From an uncultured Pseudomonadales bacterium (GTDB taxonomy: Bacteria > Pseudomonadota > Gammaproteobacteria > Pseudomonadales > Pseudohongiellaceae), in contig CALSUH010000008.1 of assembly GCA_943789485.1 (NCBI GenBank), positions 148,747-212,746 of the forward strand: DNA of 64,000 nt, given 5' to 3'. The translations under genes and the position numbers were made by a program. Shown piece after piece: positions 27,651-40,408 of this stretch. The notes under the pieces were generated by a model. It worked only from the letters and a program-made list of their open reading frames with translations, was not told the origin of the DNA and searched no databases. The first letter of the stretch is position 1; each line of letters starts with the position of its first letter.

Positions 27651-29309
27651 ATGCAACGTGAATCAATGGAAGTCGATGTGGTCATTGTAGGTGGTGGGCC
27701 AGCAGGATTATCCACGGCGTGTCGGCTTTTGCAGTTGGCAAAGGAAGCACAGACTGAGCTTTCAGTCTGCGTACTCGAGAAGGGCTCAGAGGTAGGAGCA
27801 CATATTCTGTCGGGTGCGGTATTCGAACCTTCGGCACTGAATGAATTGTTTCCAGACTGGCAGGAAAGAGGTGCTCCTCTAAATACGGCCGTAACGGGAG
27901 ACGATGTTTACTATTTACCCTCGGCGGAGAAGTCTTTTAAGTTCCCGGGATTATTCGTTCCCAGAACGATGCATAACGATGGCAACTACATTATTTCCTT
28001 AGGCAATCTTTGCCGCTGGCTGGCCGAACAGGCAATGGAGCTGGGCGCAGACGTTTTTCCCGGCTTTGCGGCTGCAGAAATCCTCTTCAATGAGGATGGC
28101 AGTGTAAAAGGTGTTGCCACAGGAGATATGGGCGTCGATGCGAATGGCGAACAAAAAGCTTCTTTTGAACCTGGATTCGAGTTCCATGCAAAGTACACGA
28201 TCTTGGCCGAGGGCTGTCGTGGTCACTTGGGTAAGCAATTAATCGATAAATTTCAACTCGACAAAGATAGCGATCCCCAACACTACGGGTTGGGCCTCAA
28301 GGAAGTTTGGGAAATTCCTGAGCAGCAACATAAGGAAGGCCTAGTTGTGCATACGGCAGGTTATCCTATGATAAAAGATAGTCTCGCAGCGGCAAGCGGC
28401 GGATTCCTATACCACCTAGAAGGCAATCAGGTATCCCTTGGTCTCATCGTGGACCTCGGCTATCAGAATCCACACATTAGCCCCTTCGATGAGTTTCAGA
28501 AATTCAAGCAACACCCTACCATCAAGCAATATATAAAAGGTGGCAAGAGGTTAAGCTATGGCGCAAGAGCGCTGATAAAAGGCGGTCTTAACTCGCTGCC
28601 TAAGATGACGTTTCCCGGTGGACTGCTTATCGGTTGCGACGCGGGCACCATGAACGCGGCCAAGATCAAGGGCAGCCATACCGCCATGAAGTCCGGAATC
28701 ATCGCAGCAGAAACATTGTTCGCGGCGCTGAACACAGAATCGGCAGAGAAAGAGCTGGTTGATTACACAACGCGTTTTGCTAATTCCGAGCTTCACGATG
28801 AGCTGCATAAGACACGTAACTTCAGCTCGAGCTTTCACAAGTTTGGATTTTGGCTAGGCAGTGCGTTAATTTTTATTGAGCAAAATATTTTCTTCGGTAA
28901 GTTCCCGCTGACATTTCATGATAAGTCACAGGACTATGCGCAGATGAAACTAGCAGCAGAGAGTCCGAAAATTTTGTACCCGAAAGCCGACGGTAAAATT
29001 AGCTTCGATAAGTTGTCTTCGGTGTTTCTATCGAATACGAATCACGCGGAAGACCAACCCTGCCACCTGCAGTTGAAAGACTCTTCTATTCCTATTGAAC
29101 ACAACTTGCCGCTGTATGATGAGCCGGCACAACGCTATTGCCCTGCAGGGGTGTATGAAGTCGTTGAAGAAGCAAATGGGAGTAAAAGGTTTCAGATTAA
29201 TGCTCAGAACTGCGTGCATTGTAAGACCTGTGATATCAAGGATCCCTCGCAGAATATCCACTGGGTAGTACCCGAAGGCAGCGGTGGGCCGAATTACCCA
29301 GCCATGTAG
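27651..29309 (+). CDS. Electron transfer flavoprotein-ubiquinone oxidoreductase
   Basis: A 552-residue ETF-QO. The FAD-binding motif VVIVGGGPAGLSTACRLLQ is at the N-terminus, GAHILSGAVFEP follows, and the C-terminal 4Fe-4S ferredoxin-like site is present as CVHCKTCDIKDPSQNIHW. It takes electrons from ETF, reduced by acyl-CoA dehydrogenases and others, and passes them to ubiquinone at the inner membrane. Length is normal for the family. ATG 27651 has AGAGG upstream and is preferred over the next ATG at 27666. It is divergent from receptor 3. The etfAB genes are not in the window. Confidence 0.95.
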   Translation: MQRESMEVDVVIVGGGPAGLSTACRLLQLAKEAQTELSVCVLEKGSEVGAHILSGAVFEPSALNELFPDWQERGAPLNTAVTGDDVYYLPSAEKSFKFPGLFVPRTMHNDGNYIISLGNLCRWLAEQAMELGADVFPGFAAAEILFNEDGSVKGVATGDMGVDANGEQKASFEPGFEFHAKYTILAEGCRGHLGKQLIDKFQLDKDSDPQHYGLGLKEVWEIPEQQHKEGLVVHTAGYPMIKDSLAAASGGFLYHLEGNQVSLGLIVDLGYQNPHISPFDEFQKFKQHPTIKQYIKGGKRLSYGARALIKGGLNSLPKMTFPGGLLIGCDAGTMNAAKIKGSHTAMKSGIIAAETLFAALNTESAEKELVDYTTRFANSELHDELHKTRNFSSSFHKFGFWLGSALIFIEQNIFFGKFPLTFHDKSQDYAQMKLAAESPKILYPKADGKISFDKLSSVFLSNTNHAEDQPCHLQLKDSSIPIEHNLPLYDEPAQRYCPAGVYEVVEEANGSKRFQINAQNCVHCKTCDIKDPSQNIHWVVPEGSGGPNYPAM

Positions 29310-29383
29310 CCTTCTCATAGAGGGTTCAGGGTTTTCTCTAGCCCCGGGCGACGCGGTGCTGTTGCTGTAGTTAGACTGATGCT

Positions 29384-29965
29384 TTAGTTCAGGTCCGTAT
29401 CTTGCCAGTAACGTGTTCCTTTGATAGTTGCTTGCAGAGCTAGGCCACTTTGGGTCAATTGATATACTGTTACATTATCTAGGATCGCTTCTCCGCTCAC
29501 GGAGCCGCCTAAATCTCCAGCCTTTGCCGCCGCATCTGCTTGTCCGCCAACAGATATGCCTACGCCCATGAAGCGCTCCAAAGCGTCATTATTGTGGAAT
29601 ACGAAGATGGCGCGAAAATCTTTTACGCCCGCACCTATGCCGATGCCAACTTCACCCATGCGCATATAGGTATCGCTGCCATTGGATCGAACTACACCGA
29701 TACCACCACCGAAGCTGGCTAGAAGAAGGTTTATATTGGCGTTGGAAAATACCGCGTAGCCACTCGCGCTCGCTATCTGCGCTCTCGTGTCGGGTTTCCT
29801 TGAATAGAGTTCAGTGAGCACTTCCTGGCGCATGTCTTGAATAGCCTGCCTACGCTCGCCAGGAGTTCCTCGAGTCATGCCTGTGGCCGTGCAAGAGGCT
29901 AGAAATAGCAGTAGCAACACTGAGCTGATTAATCTAGTTGGAATGGTGCCTATCTTGATGTGCAT
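29384..29965 (-). CDS. SYLF/YSC84 domain lipoprotein
   Basis: A 193-residue protein with a lipoprotein signal (lipobox L-A-S-C at about residues 22-25). The mature part matches the YSC84/SYLF domain, with SASGYAVFSNANI, GGGIGVVRSNG and GVGIGAGVKDFRAIFVF. SYLF domains bind lipids in eukaryotes; bacterial members are periplasmic lipoproteins of unknown role. The gene stands alone, convergent with ETF-QO. Confidence 0.82.
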   Translation of the reverse strand: MHIKIGTIPTRLISSVLLLLFLASCTATGMTRGTPGERRQAIQDMRQEVLTELYSRKPDTRAQIASASGYAVFSNANINLLLASFGGGIGVVRSNGSDTYMRMGEVGIGIGAGVKDFRAIFVFHNNDALERFMGVGISVGGQADAAAKAGDLGGSVSGEAILDNVTVYQLTQSGLALQATIKGTRYWQDTDLN

Positions 29966-30133
29966 ATCTACTTTTCCGATCGGTAATTGTGAATAATTCT
30001 ATGGTGCCAAGGGGAGCGCTTCGAGCTGTACTGGTCTCGACTTTGTTTTTTTGATCGTCCGACGCCTACCGGTAAAGAATCGCCTTGATTTCCGAGTCGC
30101 CGAAAGCTACAGGTACTCTGGGTTTATTCAATC

Positions 30134-32018
30134 CTAGATAACTTCACTGGTAAATATGTATCCTTCGACAAGCTTCTTAACTTCGCCAACCTTAGCCTTG
30201 TCGGTCACATCGATGCGCAGAACCAGTCCTCGCTTCTTCTCTATTTCGCTAGTAACAGTCCCATCCATAGATTTTTCGGCTAGTAATTCGCAGATGACTT
30301 GCTCTGCTATATTTTGACGTAGAGTCGGGCGAAATATTTTGCCGACAGCGGTGAGCGGCATCGCATCTATAAACTCGATTCTTTTAGGAATTGCTGCGCG
30401 TTCAGACATGACGCTTGCGCAATGATTTATCAGCTCTTGTTCTGTCACATTGCTGTGTGCAACTTTCACTACGTAGGCCATAGGCAACTCGCCTGCATAG
30501 GGGGTCGGGCAACCCTATCGCGATGGATATTACTACGTTGGAATGAGCATTGAGTGCTTCCTCGATCAATTCTGGGTCGATGTTGTGACCACTGCGGATG
30601 ATGAGGTCCTTGGCGCGTCCCGAAAGATAGAGGAAGCCTTCGCCATCCATATAACCGATATCACCGGTATTGAACCAGCCATCTTCGACCCAGGCGTAGG
30701 CGTTATCGATATTGCTCTTATAGCCCTCAAATACCTGTGGGCCTTTGACTAGGATGACGCCACTTTCACCTAGCGGGCAATCTTTAATAACGGCTGTTCC
30801 CTCGACATGGGCAATGCGAATCTCTGAGTAGGGTGCGCGCATGCCGACGCTGCCGGGTGGCTGCACAAGTGGAGCGCGTGAAATTAGCGCAGTAGTTTCA
30901 GTCATGCCATAGCCGTTGCCTACCTCTACGCCAAAACTCTTCTCGAAGTTGAGTTCGAATGGCAGAGAGAGCGGTGCAGCACCGGAATTGACATTGGTCA
31001 GGCTACTGATATCGGCTTCGCCTAGGGGAATATCCGCTAGCGCCATGAGTACAGTTGGAACGGCTGAGAATTGCTTCACCTGAAAGCGTTCGACATGTTT
31101 CCAAAAATTCTTCATCGCAACCGGTGAGCGAAATCCACTAGGTGTCATCAATACGATGCGATAGCCCACAGCGAAGGCGGCGACTCCTTGAATTATGCAG
31201 CCGTAAATATGAAACAGCGGCAGTCCACAAAGTACGGTATGCCGTTCCATGTGCGCTGTATAGACTTGCATCAATTGCCCTAAGAATGCCATGTTGCCAT
31301 GTGTTAATTGAGCCAGTTTGGGTCGGCCAGTGGTGCCTCCCGTATGGAAGTAGGCGGCTTTCTGCTCGCCTGAAAACTTTCTACCGCTGGCTAGCGATGT
31401 GCTGTCTCTCAATGCAATGGATGCGTCAAAATCTAAGATGTCGAAATTTCCCTTAGACAGCTCTGCAGCTCCTGGATTGCAGAGACCGGGTATATTGACT
31501 TCTAACAGTGTAGTAACACTTGCGCACTGGGACAGGGCTGCGCGCACTTTCTCATTGATGTCACTATGCTCTGACTGGGCTAGGCAGATGACGACCTTGG
31601 CGTTGGCTGCAGTAACAATTTCGGCAATGTGCTCCGCTTCGAGCAAGGGGTTGATTGGATTGGAGATGCCGGCTGCTTGTGCGCCCCAGATAGCAAAATG
31701 GGTTTGTGGCAATATCGGCAGAATAATGGAGACGGCATCATTAGTGGTGACGCCAAGTTCATTGAGCAGGTTTGCTGTGCGTGTAACCTGGGCCCCTAAT
31801 TCGGCGAAGCTGACTGATTGTGCTGGTTCGTCGGGCAGCCCCTGTAATAGAAACTCTAGAGCGGCTTTATCTTTAAAGCGATCCGCGCTGTCCTTTATCA
31901 AGTTGTAGCTGTCGGTATAGGGGAATCGCTCAATTAGTGGCGTTTTCTCAAAGGCCTCTACCTCGGCAATGGTTTCTAAGAGGGGTTCGGAAGCTGGTCG
32001 TTGCGACAGGTCAATCAA
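30134..32018 (-). CDS. Acyl-CoA synthetase (AMP-binding), one frameshift
   Basis: The first segment (32018 to about 30505) carries the adenylate-forming core: YFHTGGTTGRPKL P-loop, NGYGMTETTAL, GWFNTGDIGYMD and the hinge GRAKDLIIRSGHNIDPE. The reading then breaks at a run of five G on the plus strand (30500-30504, expected four). With one base removed, it continues through the catalytic lysine block MPLTAVGKIFRP to a stop at 30134, giving about 627 residues with a C-terminal extension of some 60 residues. The family activates a carboxylic acid with ATP and CoA; the chain length preferred is not clear. The single homopolymer indel suggests sequencing error. Confidence 0.85.
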
Positions 32019-32142
32019 GGGAAGTTCTCCTGGTTCTGGCTAATGCTCATTGTATAGCCTGAGCTTTGTAGCATTCAGGCAGCTTTTCCTTTGGGCAATT
32101 TATAGCACGGAATTGGATTGGATAGTTGCGCAAAAACGGCGA

Positions 32143-33130
32143 TTAGCTACTGCGGCCAGTGGAGAAATTTACCATCGCTGTTAAGGCGTCACGGTATTCT
32201 GAGGGAGGCAGTACATCGAGGTAGGCAAGGGCCTGATCGGACTCTGACTTGGCAAGCTTTCGAGCGTAATCAAGTGCGCCACATTCCTGTACTATCTTTA
32301 TGACTTTATTAAGTTTTTCATCTTGCAGTTGTTCGTCGGCTAGAGCTTGCCTAATCAACTCAGCTTGTTCTTGCGCTTCCGTGTTCCAGAGCGTAGATGA
32401 GAGGTAGGGTAGGCTTCCCTTCGGCGAGATCGTCACCAATGTTTTTGCCGAGAGATTCTCTGTCGCCGGCATAGTCCAGCACATCGTCGATTAGCTGAAA
32501 GGCGGTGCCCATATGCATGCCAAAACGAGTTAGTGCGAGCTCTTCTTCATCAGAGGCATTTGATAGAATCGCTCCACACTGTCCAGCTGCCTGAAACAAG
32601 ATCGCCGTCTTATTCTGAATAACCTGCATGTAGTTCTGTTCGGTCGGATTCGGGTTACTCTTGCTGATTAGCTGCAAAACCTCGCCCTCTGCGATTCTAT
32701 TGGTGGTGTCGGCGATGATTTTCATGATTTTCATGTCGCCTAGCGTTACTAAGATTTGGAAGGCCCTAGAGTAGATGAAATCGCCCACGAGGACGCTGGA
32801 GGGGTTATTCCATTGTTCATTAACGGTTGGTCGTCCGCGACGCAATGACGACATGTCGACGACATCATCGTGCAGCAGAGTGGCGGTATGGATGAATTCG
32901 ATCACCGACGCCAGGGCTACATGCTGCTGATTATCGATTTTGCAGGTTTTGGCAGCGAGGAGCACAAGCAGAGGACGCAGGCGCTTGCCGCCAGCGTCGA
33001 CGATATAATGGCCAATATTTTCAACAAGCGGGACATTCGAGTAGAGCTGGTCCACGATAAATTTATCTACGGCCTTAAAGTCGGCTTCGACAACTGATCG
33101 AATTTGCTGATACCGATTTGGCTGATTCAT
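32143..33130 (-). CDS. ispB: Octaprenyl/polyprenyl diphosphate synthase, one frameshift
   Basis: The first 250 residues contain both aspartate-rich motifs of long-chain prenyl synthases: LLHDDVVDMSSLRRG and LIDDVLDYAGD, plus GGKRLRPLL. The frame breaks after LIYALEH near bases 32379-32380, where one G is probably missing from a GGG on the coding strand; the remaining 70 residues, from EAQEQAELIRQAL onward, lie in the next frame to 32143. The corrected protein is about 329 residues, normal for IspB. It makes the ubiquinone side chain and is normally essential, so a true loss is unlikely. It is divergent from rplU, the usual arrangement in gammaproteobacteria. Confidence 0.88.
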
Positions 33131-33447
33131 AGGCGCTTTACTGCTAATTTCCCGGCTACTGGTTGTATACAGGTCTCAATTGAGAGACATCTTGCTCAGC
33201 CTGCATGCTAGGGAGCGAAATGGGTGGTGTCAAGCCAACCAGGTCCGCAGATTAAGGCTTCGGGTCGCTAGCACCTGCCCAAATACGCACAGCGACTAAA
33301 TACGGGCTCTGGCCAATATTTCTCCCAGTGCTTATCGAGAGAGATCAATGGCAAATCTGCTTGCTTCAAAGTGACCGTTCCCGTAAAATGCCGGCCCCTA
33401 TAGGAATGGGTAACTTTCCCATTCAAAAGGCGGTATCGGAGAGAATT

Positions 33448-33759
33448 ATGTACGCGGTTATTAAAAGTGGTGGCAAGCAACACAGGGTTGAAGAAGGCGA
33501 AGTTCTTCGGCTTGAAAAATTGGAAGCCGCTACTGGGGAAGAAATAAGTTTCGACAATATTCTGATGGTTGGCGAAGGCGAATCTGTGAAGATCGGTACG
33601 CCCTATGTTGCGGGCAGTAAGGTCACTGCACAAGTGGTTCAACAAGGTCGAGCCAACAAGGTTACGATTATCAAGTTTAATCGTCGTAAGCATTCGCGTA
33701 AGCAACAGGGTCATCGCCAGTGGTTTACAGAAGTTAAGATTACTGGAATTACAGCTTAA
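33448..33759 (+). CDS. rplU: Ribosomal protein L21
   Basis: A 103-residue L21: [18 protein letters not shown] at the N-terminus and the basic [16 protein letters not shown] block near the C-terminus that binds 23S rRNA. ATG 33448 is the family start, although the frame is open from 33328; GGAGAG lies just upstream. rpmA follows 16 bases later, as in nearly all bacteria. Confidence 0.98.
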   Translation: MYAVIKSGGKQHRVEEGEVLRLEKLEAATGEEISFDNILMVGEGESVKIGTPYVAGSKVTAQVVQQGRANKVTIIKFNRRKHSRKQQGHRQWFTEVKITGITA

Positions 33760-33775
33760 GGCTCGGAGTTAGGTA

Positions 33776-34033
33776 ATGGCACATAAGAAAGCAGGTGGTA
33801 GTACTAATAATGGTCGTGATTCGGAATCGAAACGACTAGGTGTTAAGAAGTACGGTGGCGAAGTTGCCATCGCAGGAAATATTATCGTACGTCAGCGCGG
33901 CACGCGTTTTCATCCGGGTGATAACGTAGGTTGTGGCAAAGACCACACCTTGTTCGCCAAGGCAGATGGTGTTGTGAAGTTCGCTGTTAAAGGGCCTAAC
34001 AACCGAAAATTCGTGAGCATCGAAGTAGCCTAG
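33776..34033 (+). CDS. rpmA: Ribosomal protein L27
   Basis: An 85-residue L27, with the N-terminal [16 protein letters not shown] that reaches the peptidyl-transferase centre and the [15 protein letters not shown] core. Ends before a rho-independent terminator, so rplU-rpmA form a short operon separate from obgE. Confidence 0.98.
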   Translation: MAHKKAGGSTNNGRDSESKRLGVKKYGGEVAIAGNIIVRQRGTRFHPGDNVGCGKDHTLFAKADGVVKFAVKGPNNRKFVSIEVA

Positions 34034-34050
34034 TAAAGCAGTTCGTTACT

Positions 34051-34080
34051 AAAAAGCCTCGTCGTTCGACGGGGCTTTTT
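34051..34080 (+). terminator. Terminator after rplU-rpmA
   Basis: AAAAAGCCTCGTCG pairs with CGACGGGGCTTTTT through a short TT-containing loop, with a T-run in the 3' arm. Confidence 0.85.
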
Positions 34081-34144
34081 AGTTTATGAAGAAGCGGTGT
34101 TAGCAGAAACAGTATTTGAGCGCCGTTTCTCCAGAGCGAATTGA

Positions 34145-36470
<2,326 letters not shown>

Positions 36471-36504
36471 CAATGCAGTAGAGGTTTGTAGAACGCAAAT
36501 TCTA

Positions 36505-36543
36505 GACCTAAAAAAACCGGCTTCTGCCGGTTTTTTTAGGTCT
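36505..36543. terminator. Bidirectional terminator between proB and rpsT
   Basis: A perfect hairpin, GACCTAAAAAAACCGGC with GCCGGTTTTTTTAGGTC around TTCT, with A and T tracts on both flanks. It serves both convergent genes. Confidence 0.93.
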
Positions 36544-36552
36544 GAAACTAAT

Positions 36553-36816
36553 CTATTTCAGCGCCTTTACTGCTGTGTTCAATCGGCTCTTGTGACGAGA
36601 AGCCTTATTCTTATGAATAATTCCTCTGTCTGCCATGCGGTCAATAACAGGAACCATAGTGTTATAGGCTTCAACGGCCTTCGCGTGATCGCCGCCTACG
36701 ATGGCTGCGTCTACCTTCTTGATTTGAGTACGTACCATGGATCGAAAAGATGCATTATGGCGACGGCGAACTTCACTCTGTCTTGCACGCTTGCGGGCCT
36801 GTAAAGAATTAGCCAA
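36553..36816 (-). CDS. rpsT: Ribosomal protein S20
   Basis: An 87-residue S20: [20 protein letters not shown] at the N-terminus, MRTQ-like helix and [13 protein letters not shown] near the end. It binds 16S rRNA in the 30S body. The gene is transcribed alone, divergent from murJ with a 260-base shared upstream region. Confidence 0.97.
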   Translation of the reverse strand: MANSLQARKRARQSEVRRRHNASFRSMVRTQIKKVDAAIVGGDHAKAVEAYNTMVPVIDRMADRGIIHKNKASRHKSRLNTAVKALK

Positions 36817-37075
36817 TTGGAGCTCCTTATTGCACTAGATTTTTGTTTTCTAGTCGGTTATTTCGTTAATAGCATTGAGTGAGGACGATTATTGCTGCGT
36901 TGCATCCCCGAATTCAGAGCGCGACACTATGCCGTTTTCACGGCCAATTGTCAATAGGAATAAATACGGCGGGCTTTCCCTAAGCCCTTAACAATACTCA
37001 ACTTATTGCTGATTGGCAGCAATAGCGTGATAATCTCTGCTTGGCATTAATTATACCAGCAAGGCTATCTACTCA

Positions 37076-38662
37076 ATGAGTGAATCTCACTCTTCTCACG
37101 AACAGCAACCCCAAGACAGCAAGAGCGGTGAATCTAGCTTGCTCAAAGCGAGCGGTGTCACCGGCTCGATGACGCTAGTCTCGCGCGTCTTAGGCTTGGC
37201 GCGCGACGTGGTTATTGCCCGTGTTTTCGGTGTGGGGGACGGTGTCGACGCTTTTTTTGTAGCCAATAAAATTCCCAATTTCATGCGTAGATTGTTTGCC
37301 GAAGGGGCCTTTAATCAAGCGTTCGTTCCGGTACTTTCTGAATACCGCAGCACTAAGTCCCTGGCAGATGTGCAGCTGCTAATAAATTCAGTTGCGGGCA
37401 GTCTAGGGGGATTTCTGCTCATATTTACCTTCGTGGCTGTCGTTGCGGCGCCGCTAATTGCTGTACCGATTGCTTACGGATTCACGGATGAGCCAGATAA
37501 GTTCGCGCTGCTTGTAGAGATGCTGCGCATCACCTTTCCCTATTTGTTTCTAATATCAATGACTGCTCTGTGCGGATCGATTTTAAATAGTTACGCGCGT
37601 TTTGCTGTTCCAGCGGTGACACCGGCACTGCTTAATTTATCTCTTATAATTTGTTCATTTTTTTTAGTGCCGTATATGCGCGTGCCGGAATTGGCGCTGG
37701 CATGGGCGGTGCTAATAGCGGGAGTTGCACAACTCTTGTTTCAATTGCCTTTTTTGGCTCGCATGCGACTAATGCCTGTGCCTACTGTGGGGAAATATCA
37801 CGAGGGTGTTGAGCGTATTAAGAAGCTGATGGTGCCGGCCTTGTTCGGCGTTTCAGTGAGCCAGATCAATCTTTTATTCGACACTCTTATTGCCACGATG
37901 CTGGTGTCTGGTAGCGTGTCGTGGCTGTATTATTCGGACCGTCTTATGGAATTGCCGCTAGGCACCTTCGGGATTGCGATTGCTATAGTTGTACTTCCAA
38001 GCCTCTCGAGAAAACATGCCACCTCCTCCGGGGATGAATTTGCGGAAACTCTAGATTGGGCTTTTCGCCTAGTAGTGTTGATAGCTATTCCCTCGGCACT
38101 GGCACTTATTGTGATTGCGGAGCCGCTGCTGATTGCTTTGTTTCACAATGACAAATTCACCGCTGCGGATGTAGCAAGCTCCGCAGGCAGTCTCAAAGCC
38201 TATGCACTAGGTTTGATTGCATTCATGTCTATTAAGATATTCGCACCTGGTTACTATGCGCGACAGAATACAAGCACACCGGTAAAGATTGGTATCGTGG
38301 CGATGGTGAGCAATATGGTAATGAATCTAGTCTTCTTCTTAGGTGGTCTTGCTCATGTAGGCTTAGCGCTGGCTACTAGCCTCGCTGCGTTTTTAAATGC
38401 GGGCCTATTACTGCGCGGACTGACGGTTGATGGTGTGTTTAAGTTTCAGCCTGGTTGGGGGGGGTTCCTGCTTCAGGTGGTGCTGGCGAATGCGTTGATG
38501 GTTTATTTTCTGATGAATTTTGCAGGTGATTGGCAAGATTGGTTAAGCTGGACAATGACCGACAAGATAGTTCGGTTGGGTATTTTGGTGATAGGTGCTG
38601 TATTCATCTATGCTGCGGTTCTCTTTGCGGCGGGTTTAAGGTGGCGTCATATCTATCGCTAA
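37076..38662 (+). CDS. murJ: Lipid II flippase MurJ
   Basis: A 528-residue MOP-superfamily inner-membrane protein with about 14 hydrophobic segments. Family blocks include TLVSRVLGLARDVVIARVFG, FFVANKIPNFMRRLFAEGAF and PVLSEYR. It flips lipid II for peptidoglycan synthesis. The N-terminal 25 residues are polar and variable. In many gammaproteobacteria ribF-ileS-lspA follow murJ, but here a DUF2007 protein follows 17 bases downstream. Confidence 0.96.
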   Translation: MSESHSSHEQQPQDSKSGESSLLKASGVTGSMTLVSRVLGLARDVVIARVFGVGDGVDAFFVANKIPNFMRRLFAEGAFNQAFVPVLSEYRSTKSLADVQLLINSVAGSLGGFLLIFTFVAVVAAPLIAVPIAYGFTDEPDKFALLVEMLRITFPYLFLISMTALCGSILNSYARFAVPAVTPALLNLSLIICSFFLVPYMRVPELALAWAVLIAGVAQLLFQLPFLARMRLMPVPTVGKYHEGVERIKKLMVPALFGVSVSQINLLFDTLIATMLVSGSVSWLYYSDRLMELPLGTFGIAIAIVVLPSLSRKHATSSGDEFAETLDWAFRLVVLIAIPSALALIVIAEPLLIALFHNDKFTAADVASSAGSLKAYALGLIAFMSIKIFAPGYYARQNTSTPVKIGIVAMVSNMVMNLVFFLGGLAHVGLALATSLAAFLNAGLLLRGLTVDGVFKFQPGWGGFLLQVVLANALMVYFLMNFAGDWQDWLSWTMTDKIVRLGILVIGAVFIYAAVLFAAGLRWRHIYR

Positions 38663-38679
38663 TTCAGAATGAGAATAGT

Positions 38680-39018
38680 ATGAAGAAGGTCTACAGCACC
38701 GAAATTCTTGCGAATGCTTGGAATATTAAAAATGTTCTGGAGCAACATGACATCGAGGCGGTGATAAAAAATGAGAACCTTTTCTCGGTGTCAGGCGAGG
38801 TGCCTTTTCTTGAATGCCTGCCCCAGATTTGGGTTAAGCCTCTGGACTTCGTCCGCGCCAAACAGATTATTGCTGATTTGGGTTCATCGTTTGAAGAGGT
38901 CGGCCCAGATTGGGTCTGTGCAAGTTGCGGGGAACCCAATCTGAGCAATTATGCTGTATGCTGGAGTTGCGAAAGTAGCCATGAAAACGCTCATGAAAAC
39001 GACCTAGCTAATCAATAA
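38680..39018 (+). CDS. DUF2007 domain plus zinc ribbon protein (second copy)
   Basis: A 112-residue protein with the same architecture as the one at 11589-11894: MKKVYSTEILANAWNIKNVLEQ and IEAVIKNENL, then VKPLDFVRAKQIIADL, then a zinc ribbon C-A-S-C and C-W-S-C. Only the ATG at 38680 aligns with the paralogue, although the frame is open from within murJ. It starts 17 bases after murJ and ends two bases before the next gene, so it is part of a murJ operon. Function is unknown; a regulatory or adaptor role is inferred from the fold. Confidence 0.8.
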   Translation: MKKVYSTEILANAWNIKNVLEQHDIEAVIKNENLFSVSGEVPFLECLPQIWVKPLDFVRAKQIIADLGSSFEEVGPDWVCASCGEPNLSNYAVCWSCESSHENAHENDLANQ

Positions 39019-39020
39019 GC

Positions 39021-39740
39021 ATGTTTAAAAAATTCACTCAACTTACCCTGCTTGGCCTCCTGGTCGTCCTGCCCTCATCATTGGTGGCTGAGTGTGTTGT
39101 CCTTCTGCATGGCTTAGGTAGGCTCTCGAACTCCATGTCTGAGTTGGAGACGAAGCTAGCACCTGCGGGATATTACGTGTCGAATATTAAGTATCCATCG
39201 CGCAGCTATCCCATCGATGTGCTGGCATTGGATGCGATAGGTCGCGGTCTCGCTCAATGCAGGAGCGAGGGTCCGGGCGAAATCCATTTCATCACGCATT
39301 CTTTGGGCGGCATACTGCTACGTTATTATCTCTCGGAGAACACGATTTCTGAGTTGGGCCGAGTTGTGATGCTTGGGCCACCAAATCAGGGGAGTGAAAT
39401 TGTGGATGGACTTTTGCCTCTGCCGGGTTTTGGTTTTATCGGCGGGCCAGCAGGCGTGGCATTAGGGACGGGGCCGGGCAGTATTATTGATAGGTTGGGT
39501 CCTGTTGAATTCGACCTTGGTATCATTGCAGGAAGTACTAATATCAACCCTTTAGAGTTCCTATTTATTGCCGGACCCAGTGATAGTATCGTTTCCATCG
39601 AGAGCACCAAAGTACGAGGTATGAATGCGCATATGGTCTTGCCGGTAACACATACATTCATGATGCGAAACAACGAGGTGATCGAGCAGGCAATTCATTA
39701 TTTGAAGACGGGTTCTTTTATTCCCGGGTCTATTGATTAA
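39021..39740 (+). CDS. Exported lipase-like alpha/beta hydrolase
   Basis: A 239-residue protein with a signal peptide ending at SSLVAEC. The fold has VVLLHGLGR as oxyanion-hole strand, the nucleophile serine in ITHSLGG, an aspartate in AGPSDSIVS and a histidine in VTHTFMM. The arrangement resembles PGAP1/lipase-type hydrolases. It probably cleaves an ester in the periplasm. It is coupled to the DUF2007 gene (two-base gap). Confidence 0.8.
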   Translation: MFKKFTQLTLLGLLVVLPSSLVAECVVLLHGLGRLSNSMSELETKLAPAGYYVSNIKYPSRSYPIDVLALDAIGRGLAQCRSEGPGEIHFITHSLGGILLRYYLSENTISELGRVVMLGPPNQGSEIVDGLLPLPGFGFIGGPAGVALGTGPGSIIDRLGPVEFDLGIIAGSTNINPLEFLFIAGPSDSIVSIESTKVRGMNAHMVLPVTHTFMMRNNEVIEQAIHYLKTGSFIPGSID

Positions 39741-39747
39741 GAGGTTA

Positions 39748-40278
39748 ATGACCAAAGTGACAGCCAATAGTAATCCCAGTACCGCTGTCAATACCTCTTA
39801 CGGCGTTCATCCGTCCCAATTTCTATGGCTGTTGAGCTAGGCCTCGATTTGGCTAATCATAGCTCTGCGGCCGCTATAGTCGATGCTATCGAATCTAAAC
39901 TCGGCAAGGTGGCCGAGGAAAAGTGTGCCCGCTGGTTCTCGATCAGTGTGCTCAGACGTTTGTGCACTGTCACTAAAGAGGCGAGAAGCAAGTTTAGACT
40001 ACTAGGTTTTGCCAGCTGTAAGAAAATCGAAACAGGCGAATAACAAAACTCAGTCAAAAAAGATGGCGGCGCACCAGTGGTTAGAGTCAAAACCAGAACC
40101 AAAAATAGTCGAGAAAACAGCCGTCAGCCGCAGGGCGAAACGTCGTGGTTACTTGGAAGATGAATCCGTTGGTGTGGAAGATACCGTGGTGGCGAGATCA
40201 GGAAAAAATCAAACAGTGTCCATGAGCAAGGAAGAATTTGCAGCATTAGATGCCGCATTAAGCAACAACGACGCCTAG
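39748..40278 (+). pseudogene. Uncharacterised protein, apparently frame-disrupted
   Basis: ATG 39748 has GAGG three bases upstream and gives MTKVTANSNPSTAVNTSYG before a TAG. The next frame then stays open from about 39820 (LGLDLANHSSAAAIVDAIES, CARWFSISVLRRLC) to 40043, and the original frame is open from 40009 to 40278 (MAAHQWLESKPEPKIVEK, AALSNNDA). Two single-base changes would join these into one protein of about 175 residues; the second would fall in an A4 run near 40022. I do not recognise the family. It may alternatively be two small genes or non-coding. Confidence 0.4.
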
Positions 40279-40408
40279 ATCATCCAGCAGAACTGGGTTG
40301 TTCAGCACAGTGAAGCTCGTTGGAGTCGACTACTGGGACTGTTAGCCGGCGTTGTTTTTTTGTATTCGTGGTGCTGTTGCACCTCTAGATAATTTCAGTT
40401 CACGCAGG

